From: Serilophus lunatus
Taxonomy: Eukaryota; Chordata; Aves; Passeriformes; Eurylaimidae
Direction of reading: 5' to 3'
DNA length: 64,000 nucleotides
Assembly: GCA_013399895.1 (NCBI GenBank)
Contig: VXBA01004393.1
Span: 789,238 to 853,237 of the forward strand
Positions 43,901 to 52,200 of this stretch are shown here, piece after piece (positions within the stretch are counted from its first letter, which is position 1; every line of letters starts with the position of its first letter). The position numbers and the translations under genes are program-made. The notes beneath the pieces were generated by a model. It did no database searches. It saw nothing but the letters and a program-made list of their open reading frames with translations, and had not been told where the DNA came from.

Positions 43901-46125
43901 GGCAAACTGGCCTCACCCCGCAACTTCCTGGGCTCCCTCAGGTCTTCGAATTTGGCCATGTCAAACGAGTGACAGAGTGCACCAACCTGAATGAGCACAG
44001 CTCTCGCTCCCACGCCCTCCTCATCATCACCGTCAGAGGTCTCGACCGCAGCACGGGGCTCCGCACCACAGGTGGGTGCCACAGGGCAAGCTCCTCCCTG
44101 GGCTTCCTGGGCTGCAGCATCCCAGGGGTGTGTGGTGCCAGATGCTGATGCCAGCTGGGGGGGTTTGGCTGTGTATCCTTAGGGAAGCTGAACCTGGTGG
44201 ACCTGGCCGGATCGGAGCGGGTCGGGCGGTCGGGCGCAGAGGGCAGCCGGCTCCGTGAGGCACAGCACATCAACAAGTCCCTCTCGGCTCTGGGTGATGT
44301 CATTTATGCCCTGCGCTCCCGGCAGGGCCACGTGCCCTTCCGCAACTCCAAGCTGACCTACCTGCTGCAGGACTCGCTCAGCGGTGACAGCAAGACCCTC
44401 ATGATGGTGCAGGTAGGGGCTGGGCACTCAGTTCCTGTCTGTGTGGTTTTTGGAATGAGTTTGGTCCCTTCTCAGCTCAGTGCTGGGGCAGGTGCGAGGG
44501 GTGCTGGAGGCAGGAGCTGGGCTGGAACTAGGAGACAGGGCTTGCCCAGGGGGACATTTGATCTGCAGTCGTGGTGCCAGAGGCAGCTCTGTCCCCATCT
44601 CTGCGCTCAGAGATGAGGCCAAGGGATAGGGATAGGAGAAAATTCGAAGGTCTACAAGCCTGTCCTCCTGCCTTCACACGGGTGCCATCCCCTGTGGGCA
44701 CTATCTTGCATGTTGTCATCCCCCCAGCCCCTCTTGCTGGGAGGATTTTAAGCTGTGGCAGTTCTTCCAGTTCTTCCCTGCCCTGTGATCCCCCAACATT
44801 AGCTGCCTGTGCCAGCACAGAGGCCCTTTGAGGGCTGCCCAAGCGTCTGCCACCTGCCACAGCTGTTCTCAGCTGTCCCTCACACCAGGACAGTTGGTGA
44901 CAGGCCCCAGCTGGCCTGGGTGCAGATAAATGGAACTGTCCTGGGAGGGGCAGGTTAATAATAGCATCTCGCTGTCGGACATCAGAAGGTTTGCCACGGG
45001 GTGGAGGCCCCAGGGTGTGCAGACAGCTGCCAGGGTGACTTTCTGCCTGCTCCTCCCTGACTACAGGTCTCCCCTGCTGAGAAAAACACCAGTGAGACGC
45101 TCTGCTCCCTGAAGTTTGCCGAGAGGGTTCGCTCTGTGGAGCTGGGTCCTGTCTCCCGCAAGGCTGAGCTGGCCTCCTGGCCCAGCCAGGAGCAGCTGGA
45201 GGTAACCAACAGGCTGCTGGTGCCTTTCCTATTCTACCTCACCCTGTTTTGCCCCCACTCATGGTCCCCAGGGCTGTTGGATGTTCTCCTGGAGCCAGCT
45301 CCATTGGGGACCACCACCTGGTGGGACATAGGCTGTCACCAAGCATTGGTGTCCTGGCCACCTTGGCTGCTCCAAGCCCTGTTTTGCAGCAGCCCGTGGT
45401 GCCCCCAGAGCACATTTGGACACCACTATCCAGGCAGGCACAGTCTGACCACGAGCCCATCCCCCTTCCTTCCCTCTGGAGACTGGCATGGGCTGATCTG
45501 GGCCTGTGTCCCATCTCCTCCCAGGGTGACTCATCGGGTTCTGCAGCAACACCTGGCCGGGGCCACACATCCCACAGCCCGGGGCAGCTCTCCGGTCGAA
45601 CGGCCTCCATCCGCAGGAAGCTCCAGACTTCAGGTGAGTGGTAGGGCACCTTGGGAACCCAGAGAGGGTCCCTCCATCCAAGGAGGCTCCCACCACCAGC
45701 CCGTGGCAAAGCCTGCGGGGATCAAGCAGATTCATAAACAGCTCGTTAACTAACGGCTAATTAGCCATGGTTAGCACTTCCCCAAGAGCACCCTGGTGTG
45801 AAGCTGCTGCTGGCAGCTCAGAGGGTATGGGGAAGGCAATGCCACCAGGCTGAGGCTCTCTCCCCTTCAATTTCAGCCTGACTTAGGGGCAGCCGTGGCT
45901 GCCAGGTGAGTGCCTGCAATGAATGCTGGTGGAGGGCTCTGCTTCACTCCGCTTCCCAGGCAGGGCAGGGCTGCTGGGCTGTGCAGGGATGCTCCTGGGG
46001 ATGCTTGCGGTACCAGCTCCTGCTACTCTGCCACCAGACAAGGCTGGGGTACTGGCAGCTGTGCTCCTGCCCTCTGTGACCCACACTTGTCTCTCCCAGG
46101 GAAGCTGAGGCCAGTGCCCATATGA
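31872..46125 (+). CDS. KIFC3: KIFC3 gene, coding span
   Basis: Kinesin family member C3, a kinesin-14 with a C-terminal motor that moves to microtubule minus ends. In mammals it acts in apical transport, at zonula adherens microtubules and in Golgi positioning. Eighteen exons join without a phase break to 823 residues (human about 830). The order is: a short N-terminus; a long coiled coil (about residues 45-430) with few breaks; neck and motor from GNIRVFGRVRP (about 434); P-loop GQTGAGKT (about 520); switch I NLNEHSSRSH (about 630); switch II DLAGSE (about 665); HINKSLSALGDVI; then a Ser-rich tail ending GKLRPVPI. Two further candidate N-terminal exons (35035 and 38131) suggest alternative promoters. 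It converges on KATNB1 at its 3' end. Confidence 0.96.
31957..34905 (+). other. KIFC3: KIFC3 intron after form-1 exon
   Basis: No exon is recognised. It is GC-rich near its start and AT-rich later. Two TAATTA homeodomain-type sites lie at 33408-33413 and 33417-33422. Confidence 0.6.
34906..35053 (+). CDS. KIFC3: KIFC3 alternative first coding exon, form 2 (ATG at 35035)
   Basis: The acceptor GGACACAG ends at 34905 and the donor GTGAGG starts at 35054. ATG at 35035 (context CCACC) gives MNLEKA plus one base of Gly, the same exit phase as the form-1 exon, so it can splice to 37166. The frame is also open upstream of the ATG (ALRETACKRREETRQQG). Splicing from the 31872 exon into it would hit TGA, so the two are mutually exclusive. 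Confidence 0.6.
36637..36661. repeat. Inverted repeat in a KIFC3 intron
   Basis: ATACGGC (36637-36643) and GCCGTAT (36655-36661) are perfect reverse complements around an 11-nt spacer. They lie inside an AT-rich block, about 36580-36740, that looks conserved. Confidence 0.85.
37166..37362 (+). CDS. KIFC3: KIFC3 exon, start of coiled coil
   Basis: The acceptor is CATGCTGCAG, the donor GTACAG. After GGRLCSGKRASLPAARPFPV comes VIQKVMASMAHLQKEKLQL and a Leu/Glu/Lys heptad pattern, the first coiled-coil segment. GA completes the Gly codon from either upstream exon. Confidence 0.93.
38020..38130 (+). promoter_or_regulatory. KIFC3: CpG-rich patch, candidate internal KIFC3 promoter
   Basis: About ten CpG in roughly 110 bp (AGAGCGCGGCAGG, TGCGCCGGCC, CCGACGCCGG) within an otherwise CpG-poor intron. 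It lies directly upstream of a candidate first exon with a good Kozak ATG. Confidence 0.5.
38131..38220 (+). CDS. KIFC3: KIFC3 candidate alternative first coding exon, form 3
   Basis: ATG at 38131 (A at -3, G at +4) opens MAGPRLEPDPAAKESLSPL and ends on a codon boundary at a GTAGGG donor (38221). The next shared exon at 39557 starts in the same phase, so 30 codons join VETLKAKL directly. As I recall, human KIFC3 also has a form whose unique N-terminus joins right before the VEHLKEKL exon. Confidence 0.5.
39557..39622 (+). CDS. KIFC3: KIFC3 coiled-coil exon
   Basis: It encodes VETLKAKLLEQAQEISRLRS, continuous with the coiled coil. It is 22 whole codons, with acceptor TGTTGACAG and donor GTGAGC. 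Confidence 0.93.
39906..40305. repeat. Degenerate ~27-bp minisatellite in KIFC3 intron
   Basis: About 13-15 diverged units around a core like CAGACTGAGGGTTCCCTG, with period near 27 bp (25-28). Because 27 is a multiple of three, antisense open frames show a 9-residue periodicity. It ends just before the exon at 40344. Confidence 0.75.
40344..40490 (+). CDS. KIFC3: KIFC3 coiled-coil exon
   Basis: It encodes GGTDAEKHRDLLAAENERLR and QEMKACEGELRELRRQQQQ, then CRDCPHLQ. It matches the human block with EKHRDLL and ENERLRQEM. It is 49 whole codons. The acceptor is CCCGTCGGCAG. Confidence 0.93.
40577..40816 (+). CDS. KIFC3: KIFC3 coiled-coil exon
   Basis: It encodes ENARLQEQLSQLQREAEETR, LEVQQKTNRLAEVELRLKDS and LSRRLRDSQETIASLKSQ, nearly identical to human KIFC3. 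It is 80 whole codons. The donor is GTGAGC. Confidence 0.95.
41033..41206 (+). CDS. KIFC3: KIFC3 coiled-coil exon
   Basis: It encodes YIIKTVEVESAKAKQTL and LQEQVGMQRQVLKEMEQQLQ. The acceptor follows TTTTTCCCCCAG. The donor GTCTGA is weak, but phase and similarity leave no alternative. Confidence 0.94.
41330..41477 (+). CDS. KIFC3: KIFC3 coiled-coil exon
   Basis: It encodes MYEAELERAHGQMLEEMQAM and AQVEMKAVHENLA, ending one base into a Gly codon. The acceptor is CCCTTTCCAG, the donor GTGAGG. Confidence 0.96.
41561..41691 (+). CDS. KIFC3: KIFC3 exon before the neck
   Basis: It encodes GVRTNLLTLQPALRTLTHDY and LKRQVRDFPLLLQETLRSA. The acceptor is CATGTCTGCAG, the donor GTGAGC. It ends on a codon boundary. 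Confidence 0.96.
41783..41894 (+). CDS. KIFC3: KIFC3 neck exon
   Basis: It encodes ISQAIEEVHTTNRELLRKYR and KKCHNELVRLK, the neck helix that sets minus-end direction in kinesin-14. The donor is GTGTGT. It ends one base into Gly. Confidence 0.96.
42110..42291 (+). CDS. KIFC3: KIFC3 motor exon 1
   Basis: It starts the motor with GNIRVFGRVRPITKEDGEG, then VTFDTDDDAVLHLLHKGK and FELDKVFPPQASQEE. The acceptor is CTCCTCCAAG, the donor GTGGGT. Confidence 0.97.
42371..42475 (+). CDS. KIFC3: KIFC3 motor exon 2, P-loop
   Basis: It encodes VFQEVQALVTSCIDGYNVC and IFAYGQTGAGKTYTME. GQTGAGKT is the ATP-binding P-loop. It is 35 whole codons. Confidence 0.98.
42686..42816 (+). CDS. KIFC3: KIFC3 motor exon 3
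   Basis: It encodes GTAANPGINQRALQLLFSEV and WDYTITVSAAEIYNEALR, the conserved kinesin S.xEIYNE strand. The donor is GTACAG. It ends two bases into Arg. Confidence 0.97.
43396..43519 (+). CDS. KIFC3: KIFC3 motor exon 4
   Basis: It encodes DLLGKEPQEKLEIKLCPDGS and GQLYVPGLTEFRVQSVEDIN. The acceptor is TTTTGCCCAG, the donor GTGCGG. Confidence 0.97.
43942..44071 (+). CDS. KIFC3: KIFC3 motor exon 5, switch I
   Basis: It encodes VFEFGHVKRVTECTNLNEHS and SRSHALLIITVRGLDRSTGL. NLNEHSSRSH is switch I. The acceptor is GCTCCCTCAG. It ends one base into Gly. Confidence 0.98.
44183..44412 (+). CDS. KIFC3: KIFC3 motor exon 6, switch II
   Basis: It encodes LNLVDLAGSERVGRSGAEGS, HINKSLSALGDVIYALRSRQ and VPFRNSKLTYLLQDSLSGDS. 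DLAGSE is switch II, and HINKSL with NSKLT are microtubule-binding parts. Confidence 0.98.
45067..45201 (+). CDS. KIFC3: KIFC3 end of motor
   Basis: It encodes VSPAEKNTSETLCSLKFAER and VRSVELGPVSRKAEL, the last motor helix and the start of the tail. The donor is GTAACC. It is 45 whole codons. Confidence 0.97.
45525..45633 (+). CDS. KIFC3: KIFC3 tail exon
   Basis: It encodes a Ser/Gly/Pro-rich tail, GDSSGSAATPGRGHTS, then RTASIRRKLQTS, matching the conserved SIRRKLQ end of the family. The acceptor is CTCCTCCCAG, the donor GTGAGT. Confidence 0.88.
46100..46125 (+). CDS. KIFC3: KIFC3 last coding exon (26 nt coding)
   Basis: The acceptor GTCTCTCCCAG ends at 46099. GG completes Gly, then KLRPVPI and TGA (46123-46125). 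GKLRPVPI parallels the human end GKSRPLPV, which fixes this acceptor over the earlier CAG at 45876. Confidence 0.88.
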
Positions 46126-47240
46126 TGAGTGCCAGCTCTGGCACTAAACCCACCCCAGGACCTAGCCCCTCACAGTGACATGGAGACACCTGCTGGAAGA
46201 CATGAAGGTTTCAGTTCTGTTCTCCTGGCCACCAGGACCCGTGACCAGAGGGTGAGGGTACCTCTCACAATGAGCAGCCAGGGTCTCCTAGCAGCCTGAC
46301 TCCCCATTCAGGGTGGGGGACAGTGGTGCTGGGCAGGAAACTGCCCCCCTCGGATGCTCAGCTGTGTGACTTTATTTCTACTGGACAGGTTTTTTTAGCC
46401 AGAGTGGGGAGCTGCTGGGTGCTCCCTCCATCTCTCCAGCTTTGTTTTTATGATGAGACCTAGCTGGAGGAGGTGCTTAGAGCCAGGCCAGCTGCTGGCC
46501 ATGCCTCTGCTACCCCCACAGGGCCAGCCTGGCTGTGCCTTCCCCAAGATTGAGTCCTGTCTTTCAGAGCTGCACTTTCTCCATGTGTAGTCAGAAAAAA
46601 TCCCAGCAGCTCCTTTCCCCCTTGGTTTCTCAAGCCCTGTTGTTGCATGAAAGCCCCCGGTGCATGAGCTGAGCTGCTGTTCCTCATGGTGCTGGTGCTG
46701 TCAGGACACAGAGACAGAGCAGTCATGGGCTGCCCGTTACATGGCACCAGAGGGGATTTAGCAGTCTCGAATGAAGCTATTGTAAAGTTATTTACCGGTT
46801 GTCTTGTCGAGAGATCACAATGTGGTCAAGATGAAAGTGTTTGAAATATTTATACCTGTTTACATGGACTTGGAACGGAAAACTTAACAGAAAACATACA
46901 AAAAGACCCCAAACCTCCAGCCCAAAAGCCTGTTGGCTTATGCATGGGGATGGTGGCTGGCAGGCGCATGGGAGGGGATGGCACTGCCCTTGGTTCTCTA
47001 AGCACCCACCTGTGGGTACGTTTCCTCCTGCTGCAACTACTGCTGGATGCACTGATGGCCCCTTCCACCACAGGCCTTTCCTCTCACGCTTCCACAGCGT
47101 ATTCTACTTAAAAAAAAGGGAAAAATAAATTTAGCCTTTTGTATGATTATATGTTTCTATGTATTTTAATAATTAAAAAAATATCCTGTTTTGTAACAAA
47201 ACTTATTTTAAATAAACTGTTAAAGCCAGTCCTTCTATGT
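46126..47240 (+). other. KIFC3: KIFC3 3' UTR
   Basis: About 1.1 kb from the stop to the cleavage region, without an open frame of note. It is AT-rich in its last 150 bp. Confidence 0.8.
47124..47216 (+). terminator. KIFC3: KIFC3 poly(A) signals
   Basis: AATAAA at 47124-47129 and again at 47211-47216. The second is followed by a T/G-rich stretch (CTTCTATGTTGCTGTTCTTG), the usual downstream element, so cleavage near 47235 is likely. Confidence 0.8.
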
Positions 47241-48136
47241 TGCTGTTCTTGAACCCCACTTGGGAGGAGGGGGGTGCTCCTTCCCTCACCCCCACCATCT
47301 GCCCTAGGGCTGGAAAAGCTCATCCCATCCCTCCACTGGGCCAGCCTGGCGGTGCAGACCCCACCCTCTGATCACAGCCCACAGGCTTCCACGATTAGCA
47401 GGAGAGTGGTTAAACCCTGTGAGCTCCAATGCTGCCATGTCCTGCTCCACCTCATGCTTCTCCCAGCTGTCCAGGTGGGAGGCTGGTGGAGCCTTTTCAC
47501 ACCTCATGGGCGTCTAGGCATGGGATTATCACCAGATAAGGCAGGAAGCAGCTGCAGAGCAGAACACACACCCCGTGAGTCTCCTGGTGCTTGAAGCTGT
47601 ACTCACTGTCAGTCCCACAGTGCTTCAGTGCCAGGGCCTCATGCTATGTGAGCTGCCACCAGAGCAGAGCAGAGCAGGCTCTTTGTTCCCAAAACTTCAC
47701 TGTGTTTGGATGAAGCATCAGCAATATGGGGACTTCCTCTAGCTTTCCTGCTGGCCTCCCCAAAACAGCCTTCAAGCAGCTGCACTGGATTCAGGAGCTC
47801 AGAGACAGCAAATAACAGCACTGTCCTCCGATGAAATCAGCGGGGAAGGAGTTCTACATGGAGCCAGGGAGAAGGACAAGCCCCAAATGATGACACTGCT
47901 CCTTGGGCTGGGAACAGCCCAGCACAGTGAAACCGCCCCCAGGATTTCCACAAGCCACCTGGTGAGTCCTGGCTTTCCTGTTCCTCACCACAGCCTCGCA
48001 GCAGGAAGGGTGAGAATGGTCAGCTTGCCCCTGGGACATGCAGGGAACAGGGCCCTGCCAGGAGCTGTGCCAAGGTGAACAGGACTTCAAGACATTGAGG
48101 CATTTAAGACAACTTTTTAAAAAAAAATTACAAATA
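47241..48136. other. Convergent KIFC3-KATNB1 intergenic gap
   Basis: About 0.9 kb between the poly(A) regions of two genes that point at each other. No gene, repeat or promoter signal is recognised. Confidence 0.7.
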
Positions 48137-48137
48137 T

Positions 48138-48297
48138 TTTAATAAAATTTGTTATAAGTTACAGATCCCTGGAGAACAGGCTCCAGTGTATATAAAATGG
48201 GAGACAGGCTGGGAAAAGCAGGGAAAGCACCAACAGGAACCTCTTTCCCTGGAGGAAAGAAGAAAGAGGGACAGAAAGGTTCTGACAGACATTTATT
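48138..48297 (-). terminator. KATNB1: KATNB1 candidate poly(A) signals
   Basis: On the minus strand AATAAA is read at 48292-48297, about 0.87 kb after the stop. A variant ATTAAA lies further on at 48138-48143. Either could set the 3' end. Confidence 0.6.
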
Positions 48298-49163
48298 GGG
48301 GGGGGAAAAAACCAAAAATGAACCTCTAAGAGTGGTCCAGGGGATGTAGAAAGACATTAATCAGTCCATGTCCCTCTGTTCCTCCACCCTCCCAAATCCT
48401 CACCCCCAAAGGCAAACACATAAAACAAGTCCTGTTTAAGTCACATATTTTCACATGTTCAAGTAGACTTCAGATCCCAGCACAGTCTGAAGTTTTTAAT
48501 CTTCTGCGGCCCTGGGTGCCAGCAGGGATGTTTGAGAAGCCAAGAGACAGCTTCCTCTTGGTTCAGGTCCTTGAGACTGCACCGGCATGGTGGCACAGTG
48601 TCCTTGCCCATGTCAGAAGAAGCCAAGGGAGCCAATCCCCCACGGCAGTTGACATCCCTTCTGTTTGGAAAGGACACTCCCCCCCACAGCAGGCATTTGT
48701 GGGGCGGTTTCTGCAGTCCTCAGCACACTGCACACAGCAAGAGCAGGGCCAGCCGGCCCCAGCCCACAGGGCCAAGCGACAAGAACCGACAGCACACGCA
48801 GGAAGGAGGAGGGACAGCAGGCCCAGTGCCCTCCTGCCAGGGAAAGGCCAGCACACAGAGCAGCCCAGAGCTTGATGATGAGATGAAGAGCTGAAATGAA
48901 GCAGCTTCCCTACAGGGCTTTGTGGGGCCCTCCACCTGCCAGGGCCCCTCACACAACACACACATCTCTCCGCTCAGGTCCTCCATCCAGCCCGTAAGGC
49001 ACCGGGGCTGGGTGGGCGACCAGCCAGCCAGATTCCACTTCCCTGCCATGCTGGAGGAGGGCAGGGGGAAAAGATGGACACACAGAGAGACCTGAAATCC
49101 AGCCAGACCATAAGCAGAGGGAAGCTTGGCCACCTGTATTTGCACGTGAGGAGGTGGATGTTG
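48270..49163 (-). other. KATNB1: KATNB1 3' UTR
   Basis: Untranslated sequence between the TAA stop and the first minus-strand AATAAA. No other feature is seen. Confidence 0.65.
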
Positions 49164-49296
49164 TTAGTCCAGGACAGCCATGAGGAGAAGCAGTTCCCGA
49201 AAGGCACTACCATGGCGGCCACTGAGCCCAGACTTGTTCTTGACAACATTGCTGATGTTTTTCAGCTGCTTGTAGCACAGTTTGCATTTGTGGAGC
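49164..49296 (-). CDS. KATNB1: KATNB1 last coding exon
   Basis: It encodes LHKCKLCYKQLKNISNVV, KSGLSGRHGSAFREL and ends LMAVLD before TAA (49164-49166). This is the end of the con80 domain, with the CxxC-like LHKCxLCYKQL motif. The acceptor on the minus strand is TTTTGCAG. Confidence 0.97.
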
Positions 49297-52200
49297 CTGC
49301 AAAAGAACAACAGCAGACACAGCATAAATCTTCAGCTGCCTACGGGATGCGCCTGTTCCTGCAGTGCCAGAGAAGCAACTCAAGCAGGAGAGAAAAGTCC
49401 TGCAAATAGCATGGAAGGGGCTGAAATCTGAGCAGAGCTCTGCACGCAAACACCAGGCATTCATCCCACGTCCTGCTGAGACAGGGGAATGGCATCCACA
49501 TAAGGGCTCTTTCACTCCCCTTTCCCCTTTGGCAGTATAGACCAGGAAGGAAGGAGGAGCTGCTTTCTGAAGGGCAATTCTCAGAGCAGAGCTGTCCTGT
49601 GAATGAATTGGAAATCCAGGGCCTTGGCTGCCAACTCACGTGTCTTGTGAGGCAGAGGGTGAAGCCACAGGATAACTTTACTCCCAACACTTTGTTTAGA
49701 TGTGACTCAATGCACAGTGACGGAGGGGAAAAGCAGTCCTTGGCCTTTTGCTCAGAGCAGAAGGGTTTGGTGTTTGCAGACAAAGGGAAGGCATGTCCAG
49801 ACTAGTATCAGAGCCTCCGTGGTGAGGACAAAGCTCACCCAAGAGAAAGACTGGTTCCAACAGGGAGCAAATGGAATTGTGTGCCTCACCTTTCCTCTCT
49901 GCTGATGTCCACTCCAACAGAAGGTGGTGCAGCAAGGATGTCTGTGATGAGTGGCAGGAATCTCTGGAGAATGAGTTTCAGGGATGTGCAGCCAGTCTGC
50001 ACGTAACTGAAAAACAGAGAATTGGGTCTGCCTTGAATTTCATTCCTATTCCCCGCCAAACACACCCCTCAAACAACCCCACTACCACCTGTAACCAGGG
50101 AAGGAGAACAACAGTAAAGTACCAATATATCTTGGTTCCAAGGCTTTGACAAAAAGCCTGTTCCAAAGGTCCTGGCACATACCTTGCAATGTGAGATCTT
50201 TTTGCTCAAGGGCAGAGATGTCCTGCCAAGGGACTCTGGCAGGAGCCTCTCTCCCAGAAAAAAGGAAGAGCAGAAACTCCATCTTAAAAAAGAGGCTGAA
50301 TTTTTTTGCTCCCTGACGAGTCCCCAGGGCTGCTGGAAGACTTCATTCCTCTTGTCCCAAGATGACACCTTCACTCCCAGCAGTGGGCAAAATCCATTTG
50401 TTTTACACTGACATGACCCCTCCTGGCTGCCAGAGCTGCCTTCAATCCAAACATCTACACCAAATCCCACTATCCTGCACTTCCTGACCATGCATACTTT
50501 CTGTATCTTTTCCCAGACACATCTGGAACTGCTCTTTTCCAGGTGTCATATCAGCATTACCATATCTGTTGTAATTTCTCAGGATTTTCACTCAGGTACA
50601 AAATGACCAGCAGAGCTCCCTTATCACTATCTACACCCTGTCCACCAAGCACACCATGTTCTTGGGTCCTCACCTTTCATATTTACTTTGGAGTAGTTTT
50701 TCTATCTGTGGCAGGACTATAGTACACAAATCCAGCTTCCAGAGAGACCTGAAAAGAAAAATGACACATCCTGAGACTGGAGACTGAAGCTTTACAAAGC
50801 TGAGTCTCACAAATAACACTTTCTGGCAAAAATGCCCAGGCAGTAGCACTCAAATTCACTGAGCAAGTTCACTGACTCCCCCTCGTGAGAGAAAGCGGCA
50901 AGTTCTGATGTTTTTAATTGACTCTCAGCAGAATAACTTTCTATGAAACGCAAGACTTTGGTTTTCCTCGGTCGTAAACAACTCCAGCAGTTATTGGCAC
51001 TGCAGGCTTGAAGATGTGACTACAAGCACATGTATATCCACGCTGCCACAGCCCATGGACATGAGGCAGGTACAAGGCAGTGCTCCTGACTGCCAGCCAG
51101 ATGGCTTTTGGGTATCCCAGGGGCTGCCCCCACCCAGGACTCACGCTTTTTGGTTGACAATATTCAAGAGGTCCACAACAACAGACAGATCATTGATTGC
51201 CACTGCAGAGTCCAGAGAGTTCTGAGAGAGAAGGAGAAGAAAAAGTCTTCTATTGCAAAGATCAAACTGGTTGGCTGATGCAAATTAGTATCAAGCGGTG
51301 CTTTTCCAAAACAAGGTAGGAGAAATGTGAGGCTGGTTAGGGAAGAGAACACTCTCAATGGGAAAGTTTTCTCCATGTTCCTTTATGACCTTTCAGCTGT
51401 TGGTGGGACACAGCAGCACCCTGTGGTGCACGCCCGGGGACAAGAGCTGAGACCCTGCATTTTGTGTGAGGCAGAATCAGCCCCAGACAAGCAAACAGGG
51501 CTGTTCAGTTACTCCCCCCACGACCCTCGGGTATCTCCACATCCTTGCCTTGATGTCACTGGTGCTCCATACAGCCCGCACGGTGTCCAGATTCTTGTGG
51601 CGGCTGGTGAGCACCACACACATGGTCTCGTGACCTTTCCTGATCTGGGACATGGCCTCTTCATCCACAAGCTCAGTCTGGCTTTGGTTTTTCACAGCCT
51701 GAAAGTACAGACACCAATAATAGAGCAGAGCAAGGTGGCACAGAAGGGTGGGTGCTTTCTCTGGCCTTTGAAATGCAAATGCTCAATTTGTTCTGACCTC
51801 AGTTACTTCTTTTCTACTTCTTCTACTATGTCAATCACAAACATGTTTGAAGTTTTGGAAAAACTCTCAAAAAAAAGGTGAATTTAAAGTGAGTTTTCAA
51901 AATCAGTATGTTTTGAAGAAGAAATGCTTTCACATAAACCCTATTTTTTAATGCGAAACATTATCTGGAATCAGCAATTTTATTACAAATCACAAATATT
52001 GCACAATTTTTTTAGACTCTCAATTTGATTCCTGCCCATGTCATGCTGGAAACACTGCTTTATTTGCTCACATTTAGAGTTTGGGATTGTCCAAAGAAAG
52101 ACCGGGATCCTCTGGTCTTTCTTCTTTTTTAGGACAAGGGAATACCTTCCGAAGAAAGACCAAGAGGCCTCTAAGAAGCAAGAGGTATTGATTCCTGTGA

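Noticed and set aside
45877..45881. Alternative KIFC3 terminal acceptor at 45876
   Set aside because: It gives Ala then stop, while the acceptor at 46099 reproduces the conserved family C-terminus. It is kept only as a possible splice variant.
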